Of a stretch of 64,000 nt of DNA, positions 1 to 12,800 are shown piece after piece (the first letter of the stretch is position 1; each line of letters starts with the position of its first letter). Source of the stretch: Porites lobata (Eukaryota > Cnidaria > Anthozoa > Scleractinia > Poritidae); NCBI GenBank assembly GCA_942486035.1, contig CALNXK010000019.1, forward strand, positions 3,956,001 through 4,020,000. Direction: 5' to 3'. The notes beneath the pieces were generated by a model. The model did not search any database and was not told the DNA's origin. It saw nothing but the letters and a program-made list of their open reading frames with translations. Made by a program: the position numbers and the translations under genes.

Positions 1-440
1 GGGAAAATGAAGTTACACATGTAGCAAGTGGTCGCGTAGTCGATCATGCGACCAGGTAATTTGATTGTCTTGTTACTAGTTTTTCTACTCTGATCTATTT
101 TTCTTGGATACATACGCCTTTAACTTTGATTTTTGGGACATGAGCTTATCTAACAATCACAAGGAATTTCGAACCCACAGTTTGGAATTCTCTTTTTGAG
201 AACATGTGAATGTGAAATATAATCATTTTCAAAGAAACAATTTGGAATGAATATACTTTGCAAGACATTAATTTGATCGAGGTAACATTTATGGTACAAT
301 CCCCATTATTTTGAAGTTTTTATTGCACCAGAATAAATTAAACACAAAACTTGGGCTAGAGCACTAGTGTCAACATATAATTAATCATAAAAATAAAGAT
401 AAGGCTTATCGTTATTAATAGAAAGTGGCTAAATCAGTAC

Positions 441-536
441 CTGGAAAACTGCAGACTTGCCCTTGTGCGTTAAAACCTACTGGAGCCATAGTCTTCAGTG
501 AGCAATTGGTCTTATCTGCCGGACATTCCTCAGGAG
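441..536 (-). CDS. Cys-containing linker exon
   Basis: A 96-base phase 1-1 exon encoding APEECPADKTNCSLKTMAPV and about a dozen more residues with a third Cys, then a GTACTG donor. Using the nearer acceptor (TTGTAG, before CTCCTG) keeps the frame; the upstream AG at 553-554 would give a stop. No family is recognised. Bases 1-440 show no further exon that I can support. Confidence 0.45.
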
Positions 537-2285
537 CTACAATGATAGCATCACATCTATAAATTCAGTGAAAACTTTCCTTTCTTAATTTCTTACATTT
601 TTCCTATGCTTCTGAAGGGCTTTTCCACAATTTTAGATTAATTTCTCAAAAAATTCACACAAATTTAACTACTAACTACTAACTATACTTCTACAAAAAC
701 AAAACAACGAATTTCAGCACTTGCGTCTTTCTCTTGCACTATTTTTAGGCAGTAGATCAGCTTTTTCATCTTCACATGACCTGTAAAATCCTACATCATT
801 TTCTCTACCTCTGCCTGCAAAAACAGCTGACCTACCGCGCCTTCTTCTTTCCTCTGTCCCTTTTTCTATCGATATCTGTACAATTGACGCCAATTGTTCT
901 ATAATATTGGCAAACGTCTTCCAAATTTGGTCAACGTTAGCTGACTAACTAGGTATAGGTTGCGCTGATTCCAAAAAACAAAACTTGAGAATCTTTTGCT
1001 TTCAAAACAACGTTGTGATTGGATAATCTTCTTTTAAATGCCCCGGTTCTAGTAGTCGCACTATAATAACTTACCGCTAGTGTATACTCACCGAGAACTT
1101 GGTAGCTCACATAGAAGCCAGGCCAGTTGGCTTTTTTATACGAGGTAAACGAAAACCACATCTTTTCCTTTGGAGAAATGTAGGTATAGGTCTCCTTGCA
1201 TCCGCACAGCCGTGCCACAATATTGTCGTCAGAAGTGTTACCAAGGTACTCAGTTATTACGAGATAATCATCTTCACAGCGCCCTGGACGAGAGTATCGA
1301 TGATCCTCGACGCCAAACCAACGAACTTCAGCCTGTATACGGTACCCCTGTGGGGCAGATATTTCCCACAAACAGTACTCGCCCGCGTCATAGTTGTTGG
1401 GAAAATTGGGACTGGACAGGACTCCAGCTACTTCCTTTAGCTTAGTGTTTTCGCTGCAGTAATCTGAAAATTAAGAAAAAGTCTCAACTTATTTCGATTA
1501 ATAAACATCCAAATTAACTCATCTGGTAGTTCTGGTGTACCTGTCACACACTTGGATTTTCAATGTTTTGAATTTGAAAATAAGTTTTTGGGGCTCCATC
1601 ATTTTATGTCGTAAACATTACTGAAGACATTTTCGTTGATGACATTGTCAAATTCAATTTTCTCCCTTTATCTAATCATCTTCGGATTTAGAATGTAGAA
1701 AGAGGCGCGGCAAAAAGATCGTGACAACTTGCTGGTAAAAATGATACATGATAGTAACACTTTACAAGCTGGGAATCCAATATATGATTGATCGACACCG
1801 ATTAAGCAATTCAAAATAGAGCGGATAATTTATCAGTAAAAAGAGTTATCTACTTACTTGGTGGATTTTCCGCCTGGCTTGAGCAGTCAATATCATCTGT
1901 AGAAAATTTAAAAGGTAGTTTAACTTTGGCAACTTCCGGCTTAGAATTCGGCTGATACTGTGAGGTGTAACATTGGATGGTATTATGATAAAATGAAATT
2001 CATCGCAGCAATAATAAGAATGGTAATGATGAAGTTGACAGTATGCGTTATAGTGGAATGTCCAAAACTCATTGAAAAAGGGAAAATAAAAATAGCAAAC
2101 TGAGGCAGCTGGCAGCTTTCGTTTCTGAACATACTATAAAATGTTTGTTAGCATTTTACGATTTCTTTTCTCCCCAAGGCATATTCTTTTCTTTCTCATC
2201 AGATAATTACACTCAAAAGCAGACTGATAACAACGGCCGTAACGATGTTCAAGACAATATTGCCAAAAATGATGATCATGTTGTA

Positions 2286-2332
<47 letters not shown>

Positions 2333-4654
2333 AGTGGTGACGATAGGGTACGAGGCGACTTCAGTTCAAAATATGCAATGATTGTGAAATGCGTGAACAA
2401 ACCATAAATCAACCATGTTTGCGTTTTTCTTTCAAAACATATATTGTAGCTCAGTCTTACCTGGATCAATGGCCCTATACGAGATGCTAAGTTTATCACT
2501 TGAACTGAAAACAGTAGACACCGTTTGTAAAAAAGCTGATCTCCCACTCGAGAACAAAGTAACAGAACCGCTGGCACAAGGGCCATATTTGCCAATCAAG
2601 GGACTTGAGGAGCCATCACCATCTCGTATCACAAGGTAGTCGTCCCATTTCTTGAACTGTAGGACTTCGATGGTGATTGCCAGACGAAAATTGACTGGCG
2701 CCTGAATCTTCCAAATGCACGAACCCCCAGAATAGCCATTTGGGAAAGCAGGCGTTGAAATTTCTCCAGGAAGCTGGGCGTCAATTTCAATGTTGGTATT
2801 CGATGGAGAGCAAGCTAAAATACAAAATCGAAATCAAGCTTAGGAATCCTCTAAACCATCATTTTTGCGGGCGACGAGAAGAGCCCGTAAGCCAATCTCC
2901 AGGTTGTTTTTAGGCATGCGCAGCATGTGTACGTGTGTAGTCAGCGTTTGTTTGGACTTCCACTAGGAATGATTGGAATGCATAGAGCGCAATCTGATCA
3001 CGCGCGTTTAAACCTTCTATCACGTGAAACATTAGGCAAAAAACAGCGTTGGAGCAAGGGCGCCGTTTTTGACTTTCAATCGATCTCGCCAACAATCCCT
3101 AACTTTTGGTTATAACTAGTTGTAAGTCATTAAGCGCGAGTTTGATCGCCTCCTTGCATGCAATCTGCCTTGATCTTACTAGTAAATAAAAAAACCTCGC
3201 TATTTTTCAGACCAAGCATAAATGCAACATAGAACTTTGATACACAACTTATCTTAGTTATTTGTCATATCAAGATGGTCATTCATAAGCCTATTAATTG
3301 TCGCATCTTTTCTTGTCAAGTGACGTCATTATGTTTAGTACCACTATTTTTGGATGCGCCATTTTGGATTGATGTAAACAGTACCGACACCATTTTTTGT
3401 ACAACTGTCCACAATCATGACTCGATAACCATTTGCTTAAATACACGATACAAACTCAAATATAGAGCCAAATTCCATAGCAGTGGTTGTTGACTCAGCT
3501 GTGTAAACTCTAGGGAGCTTCTGTTTTCCCAATCGAATTTCGAATTGCAGGAAGCTATTCTGTTTGACGAATTCTGTCTTTGGATTTACTGGATAGTTTT
3601 ACTAAAATCAGGATTTCCCATTTAAAAGCGCCCATAGTTTTAAAAAGAAATGTATCCGTCCCCCGCTTGATAACCATGTTTCCCTGTACATGTTGTGCCA
3701 ACAAAACTTCCTTAGTGCGCCAATCGCCTATAATTTAGGAGCTTTAGATCTACCAAAACGATGATGCCAAATCTGTGTACATATATACCGCGGAAACTGA
3801 GCAGATGAAGCACTAATTGAAACTGAAATGTATTTAATAAACAATCCCTGGTCGTGTACAGAAATGCAAATTAATTGTATGTATAGCTAAATAAAGAATT
3901 TCAATCACGCGAACTATAAACAAATTGCAAGTTGTTTCCAAACTGAGATCCTCTAAACTAGGGGGCCATTCTTTTGCAAATAAGGCGATTATGAACAGTC
4001 TGTACCTTTCTCATCTGTTGACTAACTGAGCTTTGTGCAAAACACCGGCGATCATTAAGAAGCAGCCACTATTTAATTTGAGAATTTTAAGTAGAGGCAG
4101 TGAATGAATAAGTTAAGACAATGAAAAAATCTGCTTCTTTTAGAATTAGAAATACAATATTTGATACTTGGGCACTCATTCGATTCAAATATACAAATGG
4201 TATCTGATATGAGATTATTCATAGTCAGTTTTATTCATGCAGAATCAACCGCGTGCAACGCCAAATAATGAACAGAATGAAGTCGCCAGTCATGGTCAAT
4301 ATAGATCGAAATTAATTATTTCTGTGGGCGAAATGTTGCACACGACAGGAAAAAAATCTTGAAAGTGTTATGAAGAGTAAAATCCGCGTAAAACCAATAA
4401 AATATGCGACAAAAAAAGTATCGTAAAAGCTAGGAGATTGCCTTTTTTGATTTTTGGTTTTCTCGATCAATCGTTGCCTGCTTGCAACACTAGTCAAAAC
4501 TGACTAGTGCTAAACTTGTTTGGGTCTAGTGTTATAGATTGTTTGATCACAACATTCAGCATAACATACCTTTAATATTTGCGTCTATCGTTGCGGGGAA
4601 AGATGCGAAAATAACAGTCAAAGGAAATAACTTCAAAAACTGCAGCAAATTCAT
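441..4654 (-). CDS. secreted multi-CUB protein, 5' part of gene (continues off left edge)
   Basis: Assembled from five minus-strand exons: 4570-4654, 2461-2814, 1858-1896, 1092-1463 and 441-536. All introns have GT-AG ends and all are phase 1, so the frame stays open across every junction. The order is signal peptide, CUB domain, short linker, CUB domain, Cys-rich linker; the rest lies left of the window. CUB domains are extracellular beta-sandwich modules that bind protein or carbohydrate partners. No transmembrane segment or stop codon is seen in the part present, so I cannot say whether the full product is secreted or membrane-bound. The neighbouring ZP gene (9644-21397) lies upstream on the same strand, and a related CUB/ZP gene lies 40 kb away. 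Domain calls are secure; the 441-536 exon and exact boundaries are less so. Confidence 0.75.
1092..1463 (-). CDS. CUB domain exon (second CUB)
   Basis: A 372-base phase 1-1 exon, acceptor TTTTCAG and donor GTGAGT. It encodes a CUB domain with the canonical cysteines: Y-C-S-E-N, E-Y-C-L-W-E-I, G-R-C-E-D-D-Y-L-V-I and R-L-C-G-C (one extra Cys). The S-S-P-N-F-P-N-N-Y start motif is intact. Unlike the first CUB of this gene it keeps the third Cys. Confidence 0.88.
1858..1896 (-). CDS. small linker exon between CUB domains
   Basis: A 39-base phase 1-1 microexon with strong splice sites (CTACAG acceptor, GTAAGT donor). It encodes about 13 residues, DDIDCSSQAENPP, with one Cys. Similar one-Cys linkers separate the CUB domains of the large gene at 43632-60451. 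Confidence 0.7.
2285..2332. repeat. (ATG/GAT)n microsatellite
   Basis: About 15 consecutive ATG trinucleotides in the intron downstream of the first CUB exon. It produces artificial poly-Met and poly-Ser reading frames on both strands. Confidence 0.97.
2461..2814 (-). CDS. CUB domain exon (first CUB)
   Basis: A 354-base phase 1-1 exon encoding one whole CUB domain. Seen: an N-terminal Cys, the G-x-I-S-T-P-x-F-P start, C-I-W-K-I, W-D-D-Y-L-V-I-R-D-G, and K-Y-G-P-C near the end. The usual third Cys just before the D-D-Y-L strand is absent (Lys-Lys-Trp there), leaving three cysteines instead of four. Acceptor TTTTAG and donor GTAAGA flank it. Confidence 0.85.
4570..4654 (-). CDS. exon 1 of CUB gene: signal peptide
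   Basis: ATG at 4654 opens 28 codons beginning MNLLQFLKLFPLTVIFASFP, a typical hydrophobic secretion signal, and ends in ..NIK plus one base before a GTATGT donor (phase 1). The phase matches the CUB exon starting at 2814. It is the only signal-peptide-like phase-1 exon I found between 2815 and 9643 on this strand, so it is taken as the gene start. Confidence 0.6.
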
Positions 4655-7600
4655 TTCTGCTTGTCATATCCAGATGCAAAATACCGCATGGCATGGTCTG
4701 ATGAAATTCCACAACTGTACTGATAAGAGCGGCGGCTTCCGCAACGAACCCAGTGCGCCGTTCTTGTCAGAAGCAGTTCGCCGCGGTTTTGTTTGATCTC
4801 AGGGCTAAATGTAGGTAAATGACGAAAATTCTAGTTGTCATTAAACACGAGGCACACCTGTAAATTTAACCCAATTGTAAACAGACCGCAGGATGGCATC
4901 AACTCAAACAGTGTGACCACTGGCCATTTGAATAACAGTGCATATATTCTCTCCACTTGAAAAGTCATTGCGTGAAGCATACAAATAAACTGCTTAATTC
5001 TGCTTTGTTTAGCGTAAAACTGTGTTCTAGCTTGGTTTTTAATCAATGAATTATGTGTCGCAGTGAAAAGAGCCTATTTGGTTGCGCCTCTTACTATTGT
5101 TTTGTGCTAAAAGATCCTTTTACCACACATTACCACCTAATAAGGAAAGGTTTTTTCACAAAGTTTTGATTTATAAGAATGTCAACATATCCTATATTTT
5201 TACGCACTGTTTCTTTGCTGTCCATCTGTGTTCACCGTGAAAATGTATACGTAAGACATGACAGTTGCGATCCAATCTACGAGTTAATTCTGTGGAGAAT
5301 GAAAAAGAGAAACTACTTATCACCACAGAATATATCCTGACACAAAGTCACATTTTTCGGACTTCAGGACTCCAGTTTAGCGTAGAACAAGCAGTGTCAA
5401 ATTGCTTTGCATTTTACTGACACACAGAAACAAACGTTTTCTGAAGAACTTATAACACACTTTCTATTGAGGTTACCGCGCTTTCGATATCATCAGAAGA
5501 ATCTAGCTTACATCGCAAACTGCCTGACATCATCAGTTTTATTTGTTGCTAGGTGGGATAAATCTTGTCGTTCCACCAAGGTAAGATCCTACAACTAATT
5601 AATGCGACCTATTTTACAAAGAACAAGAGCTCATTCTCGAGAGTTCGTTCTCTCTTGATTTGAATTACTCCATGGATGATCCACGTGATTTTGTAGAAAG
5701 GGACGGTGAATTTTATAGGGCGGCTTAACTCAAAATGAAGTTTATGTATATATATATTTTGGCATGCCACATTTAGATTTTATCTTTCAAATTGTTTCAG
5801 ACAACAATGGAATGGTTAAAAAATGTTCTCTACCTCAACTTAGTGATAGTAAAGACTTCGCTAAAGGGGAGTGGCCGCGTCATGCCTGTCTAGTTCATTG
5901 GGTTAATATTTACGCGTCTTTATTTGCTCAGGAACTTGAAACAACCAAAACATTTACTTGTAAAAGACAAAACCACAAATTGGTAACAAAAAGTATCTCC
6001 AGCCTAAAGCATTATATTAGATGTTACTAGACTTCAAAACAGTCGGTTTTTTTCTCAACATCAGCAAAGAAATCGGTAAAGCGTGGCGTACGAGTCTTAC
6101 GCGCGCGAAGCGCGCGCGCGAGCCTCACACGCCCGTAGCGTCTCTCCCCAGTCTCACTCTCCGTTTTCAGCCTCGTTTCAGACCTTTTGTTTGACTGCTC
6201 GCGCTTACTTGAACACGCAAAAATACGGACTGTTTTGCACTCTAAGATGTTACAAACAGCAAAAATGAAATTTGAAAAACTGTTAGGCTAACAAGTTTTC
6301 AAAAAGGGCAATTGCAGTCCCTAGTTTGTCCACCCGAGCCATCGCTGCGTTGTTTATACCTTCTTTACATGCTTTGAGCCGTTGTTTCGATGCTCTACCC
6401 AGTTTGGTGGCAGCTCTTACTGTATGAATTTTGATAAATTTCGTGACACACCTCCTTTAAAGAAAAGACTTTTTTGATGGACGCACGTCACCCAGAGGGC
6501 GGGGGCATTTTACCTTTTAATATAGTGTGAAACCAAGCTATCAAATTTGTTTTGCTGAGTATCTTTACTCTCTTTTTTGAAAACGTTAGACTAAGCAACC
6601 GTCTAAGAGTGCAAAAACATCACTTCCGGCTGCCGTCCGTTGATTAAAAACGTCCGCTTTGCTTAAGCGCCCTACTCCCATCTCTCTCTCTTTCTCTTCG
6701 CTTGCTAGAGGGAGTCGCCGACATTAAGGACCAGTAACTAATATAACAGCGCAATAACATTATTCAAGACATTTCCGGTGATTTTTTTTTCTTTAAATAC
6801 TAGCGTGCATAGTAGAGAAAACGACCATGAGAATGTGAAGTTAACTCGTTTTATATATACGCGTTTTTGTACGTGAGGTTTTTTATGTTGTTAGTGAAAT
6901 CATAGTTAATTGAGTGGAATGGTTATGAAACCCGTCAGACTCCTTTGTTTTATGTTTTTGTGGACCTGAAAGTGCACAACGTTCAAAAGAATTCCTATCA
7001 TTTTGATTGTATTGACCAATAAAAACGTTGCATTGATTTATTCCTTGTGCACTTTCACGGTACTTCCAACATAAACTGCAGCAGTGTTGTTTTTATCATT
7101 GATGTTCGCCGCTTTTCATAACCAGTCTCCTGTAATAACTATGGTGAAATGCAAGACTAATTTGTATGTAGAAATGACGTTGGCTCCCACTTGGAGGTGA
7201 TTGGAGGAGAGCCACGTGGAATATAAACTGTAACATTCGTGTTTATAAACAAGTCTAGACTCCACGTGGCCAAACCGTAAACGAAAATGCTGTTTGCCAT
7301 TTATGTATTGCAGTTTTCTGACCGGCTTCTATTTCGTAAGTCTACGCTTTTTACGTGGATTTCATTTACAGCCCAGCTAACCACAATTCCATTAACGGCA
7401 CATTATGAAGCATAATAAATAGTACCGCAGAAAGCAACAACTGTTCAATATCAACGATAAAATCGAAACAAAAACAAAACAAAACGAAAACTGAGTTTTC
7501 TCAGTTGGTGCAAATGATAATGGCATCAAACAAGTGAATGAGTCTACTTTGCTATAAAAGAATATAGCAAATTACCAGTAACAGATTATCCGCGACCTCA

Positions 7601-8109
7601 ATTAAACATATACCGTAGCTATTGATAGATCAAACCAGAAGCTCATAACACGGACAGAGCAACTTCCATGTTCTCGTCTCAAGGCGTTTTAACCAACTCG
7701 ATTATTTCGAGAAAGATTATGGTACGAATAAAGAGTATCGCCATTATTTTGTCCCACAAACCAGTCAAAGACCTGAGAAACGTATTTTTGCACTTTCAAA
7801 TACATTTAGTTTTCCTTTTCCATACTTTATACTTTAAATGCGCTCATAGACGGAGTACAGCTTCCATTTTCGCGCGAAAAAGAGCTCTAAAATGTATCTA
7901 AAAATTAACTGGTTCGTGAAAACTTCAACCCAGAGGCCTGGCCTTGTATGGGAGATGTTCACCCCGGGTTATCGGTTATACGTCAAACAAGAAATTAAAC
8001 TAACAAAAAATCAAACCTGTCCTACGACCTTATGTAAGATCGGCAAGTTTAACATGACCGGGCGCCCGAAGGTTTTAAAACGGTATGTTGATAGGTATCA
8101 AGGTCAGTA

Positions 8110-8409
8110 TAAATTAAATTAAATTAAATTAATTTTATTTAAGCTCGATAGCGTGAGGAGTGGTTGTCCAATCTCCCGAGCCCGGGGCTCATGTATTAAA
8201 CGCTCGGGCATTCCGGATCGAATTGGAATTTAGAAATGTTGGTTTTTGCGGAGAGGGGAAAACCGGAGTACCCGGAGAAAAACCTCTCCGAGAAGAGAAG
8301 AGAACCAACAACAAACTCAACCCACATATGACGTCGAGTCCGGGGATCGAACCCGGGTCACATTGGTGGAAGGCGAGTGCGCTCACCACTGCGCCATCCC
8401 TGCTCCCCC
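8110..8409 (-). repeat. tRNA-derived SINE
   Basis: Read on the minus strand it starts with a tRNA-like head: A-box GGATGGCGCAGTGGTGAG (about 8383-8401) and B-box GGGTTCGATCCCCGG (about 8341-8355). A unique body follows, then a tail of TTTAA/ATTAA repeats at 8110-8140. The head lacks a credible cloverleaf pairing for a functional tRNA. A related, more diverged copy is at 29533-29800. Confidence 0.85.
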
Positions 8410-9187
8410 AGTATCGATGGGCTGTAGCGCGCTAATGGTTCCTACTTCCTGCCGCAGACCGGGAAGTCATCGTGAGGAGGAAAACCGTGAGAGTGCGTTC
8501 AGAAAATACAGGTTGGGATACTTTTGTCAGACTGTTTATGGTGCAGTTTACAAGTAATGAAGGACCGGATATGAGTATGCACCCGATTGAAGATGGACAA
8601 CTACACCGGAGATATGTTTCAGTCAGCCAATAGGCGTTCTCCCAATAGATTGACTCTTGAATTATAACTTTCTTATCACTTGCTCTCAAATAGACGTGTG
8701 ACTCAGCCGGTTAGGATAAACCTAATTCCGTAATATGGGCCTCTTATGGGTTTTGCTCACTTCGGGTTATGGGTTTCTATCCTTTAGCAATGTTTCCTAG
8801 AGGTAGCAGGGCAAAGAGTTTGAAATATCTCAAAATGAAATATTTGAATTTAAAATATCTCACACTTTTTTAACTGAAATCTCCTAAACCTTTCAGCCTT
8901 CAGAGAGTATGTCGCGCATTTAAAAGCTCAGTGAGCATCCTTTATTTTTACCCATTATCGTAAAAAGAATGACATACTGTTCAAAGTTCTTAAAAAACAG
9001 ATCATTTTGCTCAAGTGAATAAAGAACGACTGGAAACCGGTATGAAACTGGAAAGCTCCACAGCTTTTTTTTTCGTTTCACACAAATCCACAACCTTATA
9101 GCAACCTTCATGGCTATAAAACTTTGCCTTGTTATCTTGAGACAGGTGGAGCTCAAACATAAGGTGACAGGGATAAACTTTGTTCAA

Positions 9188-9276
9188 CCTTAAAAGGTGC
9201 GGTGCACGAGAAAACTCAAAATGATGATGATGATGATGATGATGATGACAATGTGCACACCTTTATCCTTTTAAGG
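9188..9276. repeat. inverted repeat around a (GAT)n microsatellite
   Basis: Arms CCTTAAAAGGTG..GTGCAC and GTGCACACCTTTATCCTTTTAAGG flank an ATG/GAT microsatellite at 9221-9248. It looks like a small hairpin-type element with a microsatellite loop. Confidence 0.6.
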
Positions 9277-9643
9277 ATACCGTGATGTGATTTCTTTGAA
9301 GCCAGTAAGATGTTAACACCTCAAAGACATCAATGATCAGCAGGCTAATTTCTCAATGATATGCAATACCAACCCTTCCCACTTCTGTTTTTTGGTTTTA
9401 GCGGCCTGTAAAAATCGTTCTTTATAAATTGAGCAAAATTCCTAAAAAAAAAAAAATAAAAAAGTAAAATGATCAGCTTCCTAGTCAGTAACGGAAAGGA
9501 ACGATCGAGCTCTTATGGCGAAAAAAGTACACTTCAATCGAATTTGAAAGTTACTCCTTGACTGTGTTGGCTTGTTGATTAATGAAACAGAGCAGTGTCA
9601 CTAAAATCCTGATAAAAAACTTAAAGCTCGAACATTGACTCGT

Positions 9644-9828
9644 TCACATTTCTTCGGCGACGATCAGCTGGGCGCCTTTGTTTACGGCAGCATAGCGACG
9701 ACGACGGCCCAGGACGACTACAGCGATAACGAGCCCGAGAGCAACGGTGCCCAAAATTCCAACCAACACTGCGACGATCATCACCATGCTGTTACTAGCT
9801 TCAGCACCACTACTCTCCTCTTGTGTAA
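9644..9828 (-). CDS. last exon: transmembrane helix and short tail
   Basis: 185 bases ending in TGA at 9644-9646. After a short Glu/Ser-rich stalk it encodes MVMIVAVLVGILGTVALGLV and a few more hydrophobic residues, then G-R-R-R-R as stop-transfer and about 16 cytoplasmic residues ending A-E-E-M. Phase 1 in, acceptor CCCGTAG. Confidence 0.85.
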
Positions 9829-12800
9829 CTACGGGAAAAAAGAGAAAAGAGAAAAATCATTATTTTTTACTTTTACGTAACGCTGTCTAACCAAAAGAGC
9901 TTCCATTCAAAAAGCCCTTTTCTCAACTTAAGCTCAGTGAAGGAAACCCCAATCCAATTTTGAGGTACTCTTCCCATGTAAAACAATCCACAGTCTTGGG
10001 TTCTTGGAGGGTACGGTGCGTTAGGGAGGAGATAAACTTGAGAAAACACCTGGGAGACCACGATGGAGGCCAACCTCGACTCCAGGGCTCTTACCTAAGA
10101 AAACTGGCGGGGCATAATGCCTGTTCCCGCCCCTCCCACCCCTCCCATGCTATAAAGGAAAAGCCCTGGGGACGTGGCTGAATGGAGTTTTAGGATGGTT
10201 GACACAATGTCGGTAAAAGAGAACTTTAGATTCGAGGACGAGTGCAACTACGAGAACGATATTTTTATTAAAGTTTAAAGTTTTTCGCCTATTCTCTAAA
10301 AATAGACATCCCGGAAAGCTTCATTGTACCTTTTTTTTTCATCTTAAAAGAGTTAACACGTTTATTTCCACTGAAGGAGGTAAAGCCTCTCCCGATAGCT
10401 AAATGGCAAAATTTCTAACATTTGATAACTTGTTTTCGCCACCAGGACATTCACTCGTAGTAGACTGACGACGGCTACCACATTTTCCCGCCAAAATGAC
10501 GTTGGTTCCTGCTTATTGAGAAGATCTCGTTCTCGTAGTTGTTCTGAATTGTCTTAGAATCTAAAGCTCTCTATTAATGCGACCATACAAATGAAACCTA
10601 AGTTCGCTTGAGGTCTTGCGGCAAAATATATTTAACGGTATTTCAGGCCTTGTTGGGGTCGTGCCTATGTTATTGTAAAAGAAGGATCAAATTTTGACTT
10701 TATGAAAGGAACATTGCGGTATCACCATTCAGTTGAAAGCTAACTGAGCAGTACTTTCCTGTAACGTTGTTTATTATGCTGTTCAAGCTGGCTTGCGTAG
10801 CAAGCGTTTACGTGCTTTTTCGAAGCAAAGAACGAGGAACGAGAGTCAAAGGCAGGCTATTTTCTTCCTCTTCTCTTTCGCTTTTTTCGCTTATTTACTC
10901 TGACCGAGAGCCTGGCACAGGCTAACCCGGCAATGCAACCATCCATTGAAAATAAAAGCTACTGGGCATCAGTACTTTCAATTACTGGTGGGGAGGTATT
11001 GCTGCTAGAAGCAAACAGGCAATTACACATACCATCCTGCTTGTCCACCATGCTCTTGTAGCTCAGTGGTCCAATGCGTACGTTAGCGCTGAAATCTTCC
11101 TGGATTGATCGCCTTCGCCTTCTGCTTGCTTCACAGCCTCGGTCACAGCGCGATCCTGTATCCGATTCGCGGCAGACAGTCAGCTTGCAATGGATATAGA
11201 CGTCATCGTAGTTTTCCTTGAATCGGAAAGCAGAGACGCTGAAGTTATGGAAGGCTCCCTTTGTGTAAGTGTACTTCAAAGTGTTGTCCCTTGAACAACT
11301 GGATAAGAGGAAAAAAATATAATAGCGTTTTATTACATTTTCGAGTTGAATTTAGAAATGGTCTTTTATGAGGATAACTGCACTGAAACAAACCGGATTC
11401 AGGTATAAAGAATAACGTTATAATTAGTGTTGTAACGTTTGAACCAGCGGATGAAATTCCCAAGTGTGACCCGACTCGAGTGAAAGCTACCGAGAAGTAC
11501 TTTACTGCCGTACTCGGCCGGTTTACTATGCTTAATTATATCCCCCTTTTGATTCGGTGGATGAGAGTCTCAAGTTTACCCCTGACAAATAAAAGCTACT
11601 GAGTGATACTTCTTTCTAGAACTGAAAATTATTCAGAGGCACCCAACGTTCGGAAGACGATTTGAGATCTAGAATTTTCGGAACATTTGTTGTAATATTT
11701 CTTGCTTGCCTGCCTCTCCTAGGATTTTCGAACATCAAAAAAATGGTCTGAATTGCCTATTTTTAACGGATTTTTACCCTAAAAAGGTCACCTAGAATTT
11801 TCGGGAGCTTTTTTTCTGGCTGAAATTTTCGAAAAGGTAAGTTTTGATCCCTATAATTTTCGGATCACTACACTTTCAGCTAGGAAATCCGAACAGATGA
11901 AAAATTTTTAGGGGATAAAAATGCCTATATCTACCGTTTATATACTAAAATACGTTTAACAATGCTATGTTTAAGTGGTTTTGAAATATATTCTTGTTGG
12001 GTGCCCCTGATTATTCTGTGTGACTGTTGTAGTTTTAGCTGTTGACTCCGTTGATCATCAAGTCAGTCTCAGTACAGTTAATAGCGACTATTTAAGTGAA
12101 ATTTATAAAGATCGATGGCGTTGTCTAAACCCGGCCAGCATCGTGGAACTATGTTAACTTTCTACAACTCTTCTTTCTTTTAATGAGCCAAAAAGTAGGA
12201 CTTACGCGTTTTCGATGATAAGGTGATCTGGGGTGGAATCAAACTCGGACGATGCAGTTGCTTTGCACACATCAGGGAAAACGTTCAGTTGGCTATCGGC
12301 AGAGGTCACTTGGAAACCGAAATACATTGGTTGACCCAGACCAACCGCTTTTGGAAATTCCTCGACTTTGTCCTCCATATCTTCGCTTTCGTACATGAAC
12401 ATTTCGTATGTGAAGTTGCCATAACCCTCTAGAAACGAAAACAGATTATATTAGTAACAGGTTGTTACTACCCTTTCAAATCAAGCTTACTAAAAAAAAT
12501 CGAAACCTAAAATCAAACCTACTCAAAATATTAATCCCGTAATGCATATATTGTTATTATGTTTATAAAAGATGGTTCTTACTGTAAGAACCGACTGTTC
12601 CACGTCACGCTTGTTCCTTCCGCTGTTATTCGATTTGCTTTAGGGTAAGTGTTTAAGAGAGTGGCCGAACTGGTAGTATTTTCTTCAGGTATTTGTCATT
12701 ACTTTTTTCCTTAATATTGTTTGACACAAGAGATAATTGAGGGCAAGAGAGCTGAATGTTGAGAGAGAGAAGGAAATTCCTATTCTAGCCCTTGGGATAC

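Larger units (their letters stand above)
4655..9643. other. intergenic region between the CUB gene and the ZP gene
   Basis: No gene could be supported here. It holds a tRNA-derived SINE (8110-8409), a (GAT)n tract inside an inverted repeat (9188-9276), a CpG-rich GCGCGC patch near 6098-6122, and short inverted repeats at 6966-7057 (GAAAGTGCACAA arms) and 7209-7270 (GCCACGTGGA arms). Open frames such as 5764-6030 and 7668-7901 have no recognisable domain. Confidence 0.5.

Noticed and set aside
441..552. Longer version of the leftmost exon using the acceptor before ATGTGATGCT
   Set aside because: In the phase dictated by the CUB exon it meets TAG within seven codons; the inner acceptor keeps the frame.
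2134..2595. Long minus frame with poly-Ser and plus frame with poly-Met
   Set aside because: Created by the (ATG)n microsatellite; only the CUB exon at 2461-2814 is supported.
8160..8557. Overlapping open frames on both strands and a tRNA-like stretch
   Set aside because: They follow a tRNA-derived SINE; the head has A- and B-boxes but no credible full cloverleaf, so it is neither a protein gene nor a working tRNA.
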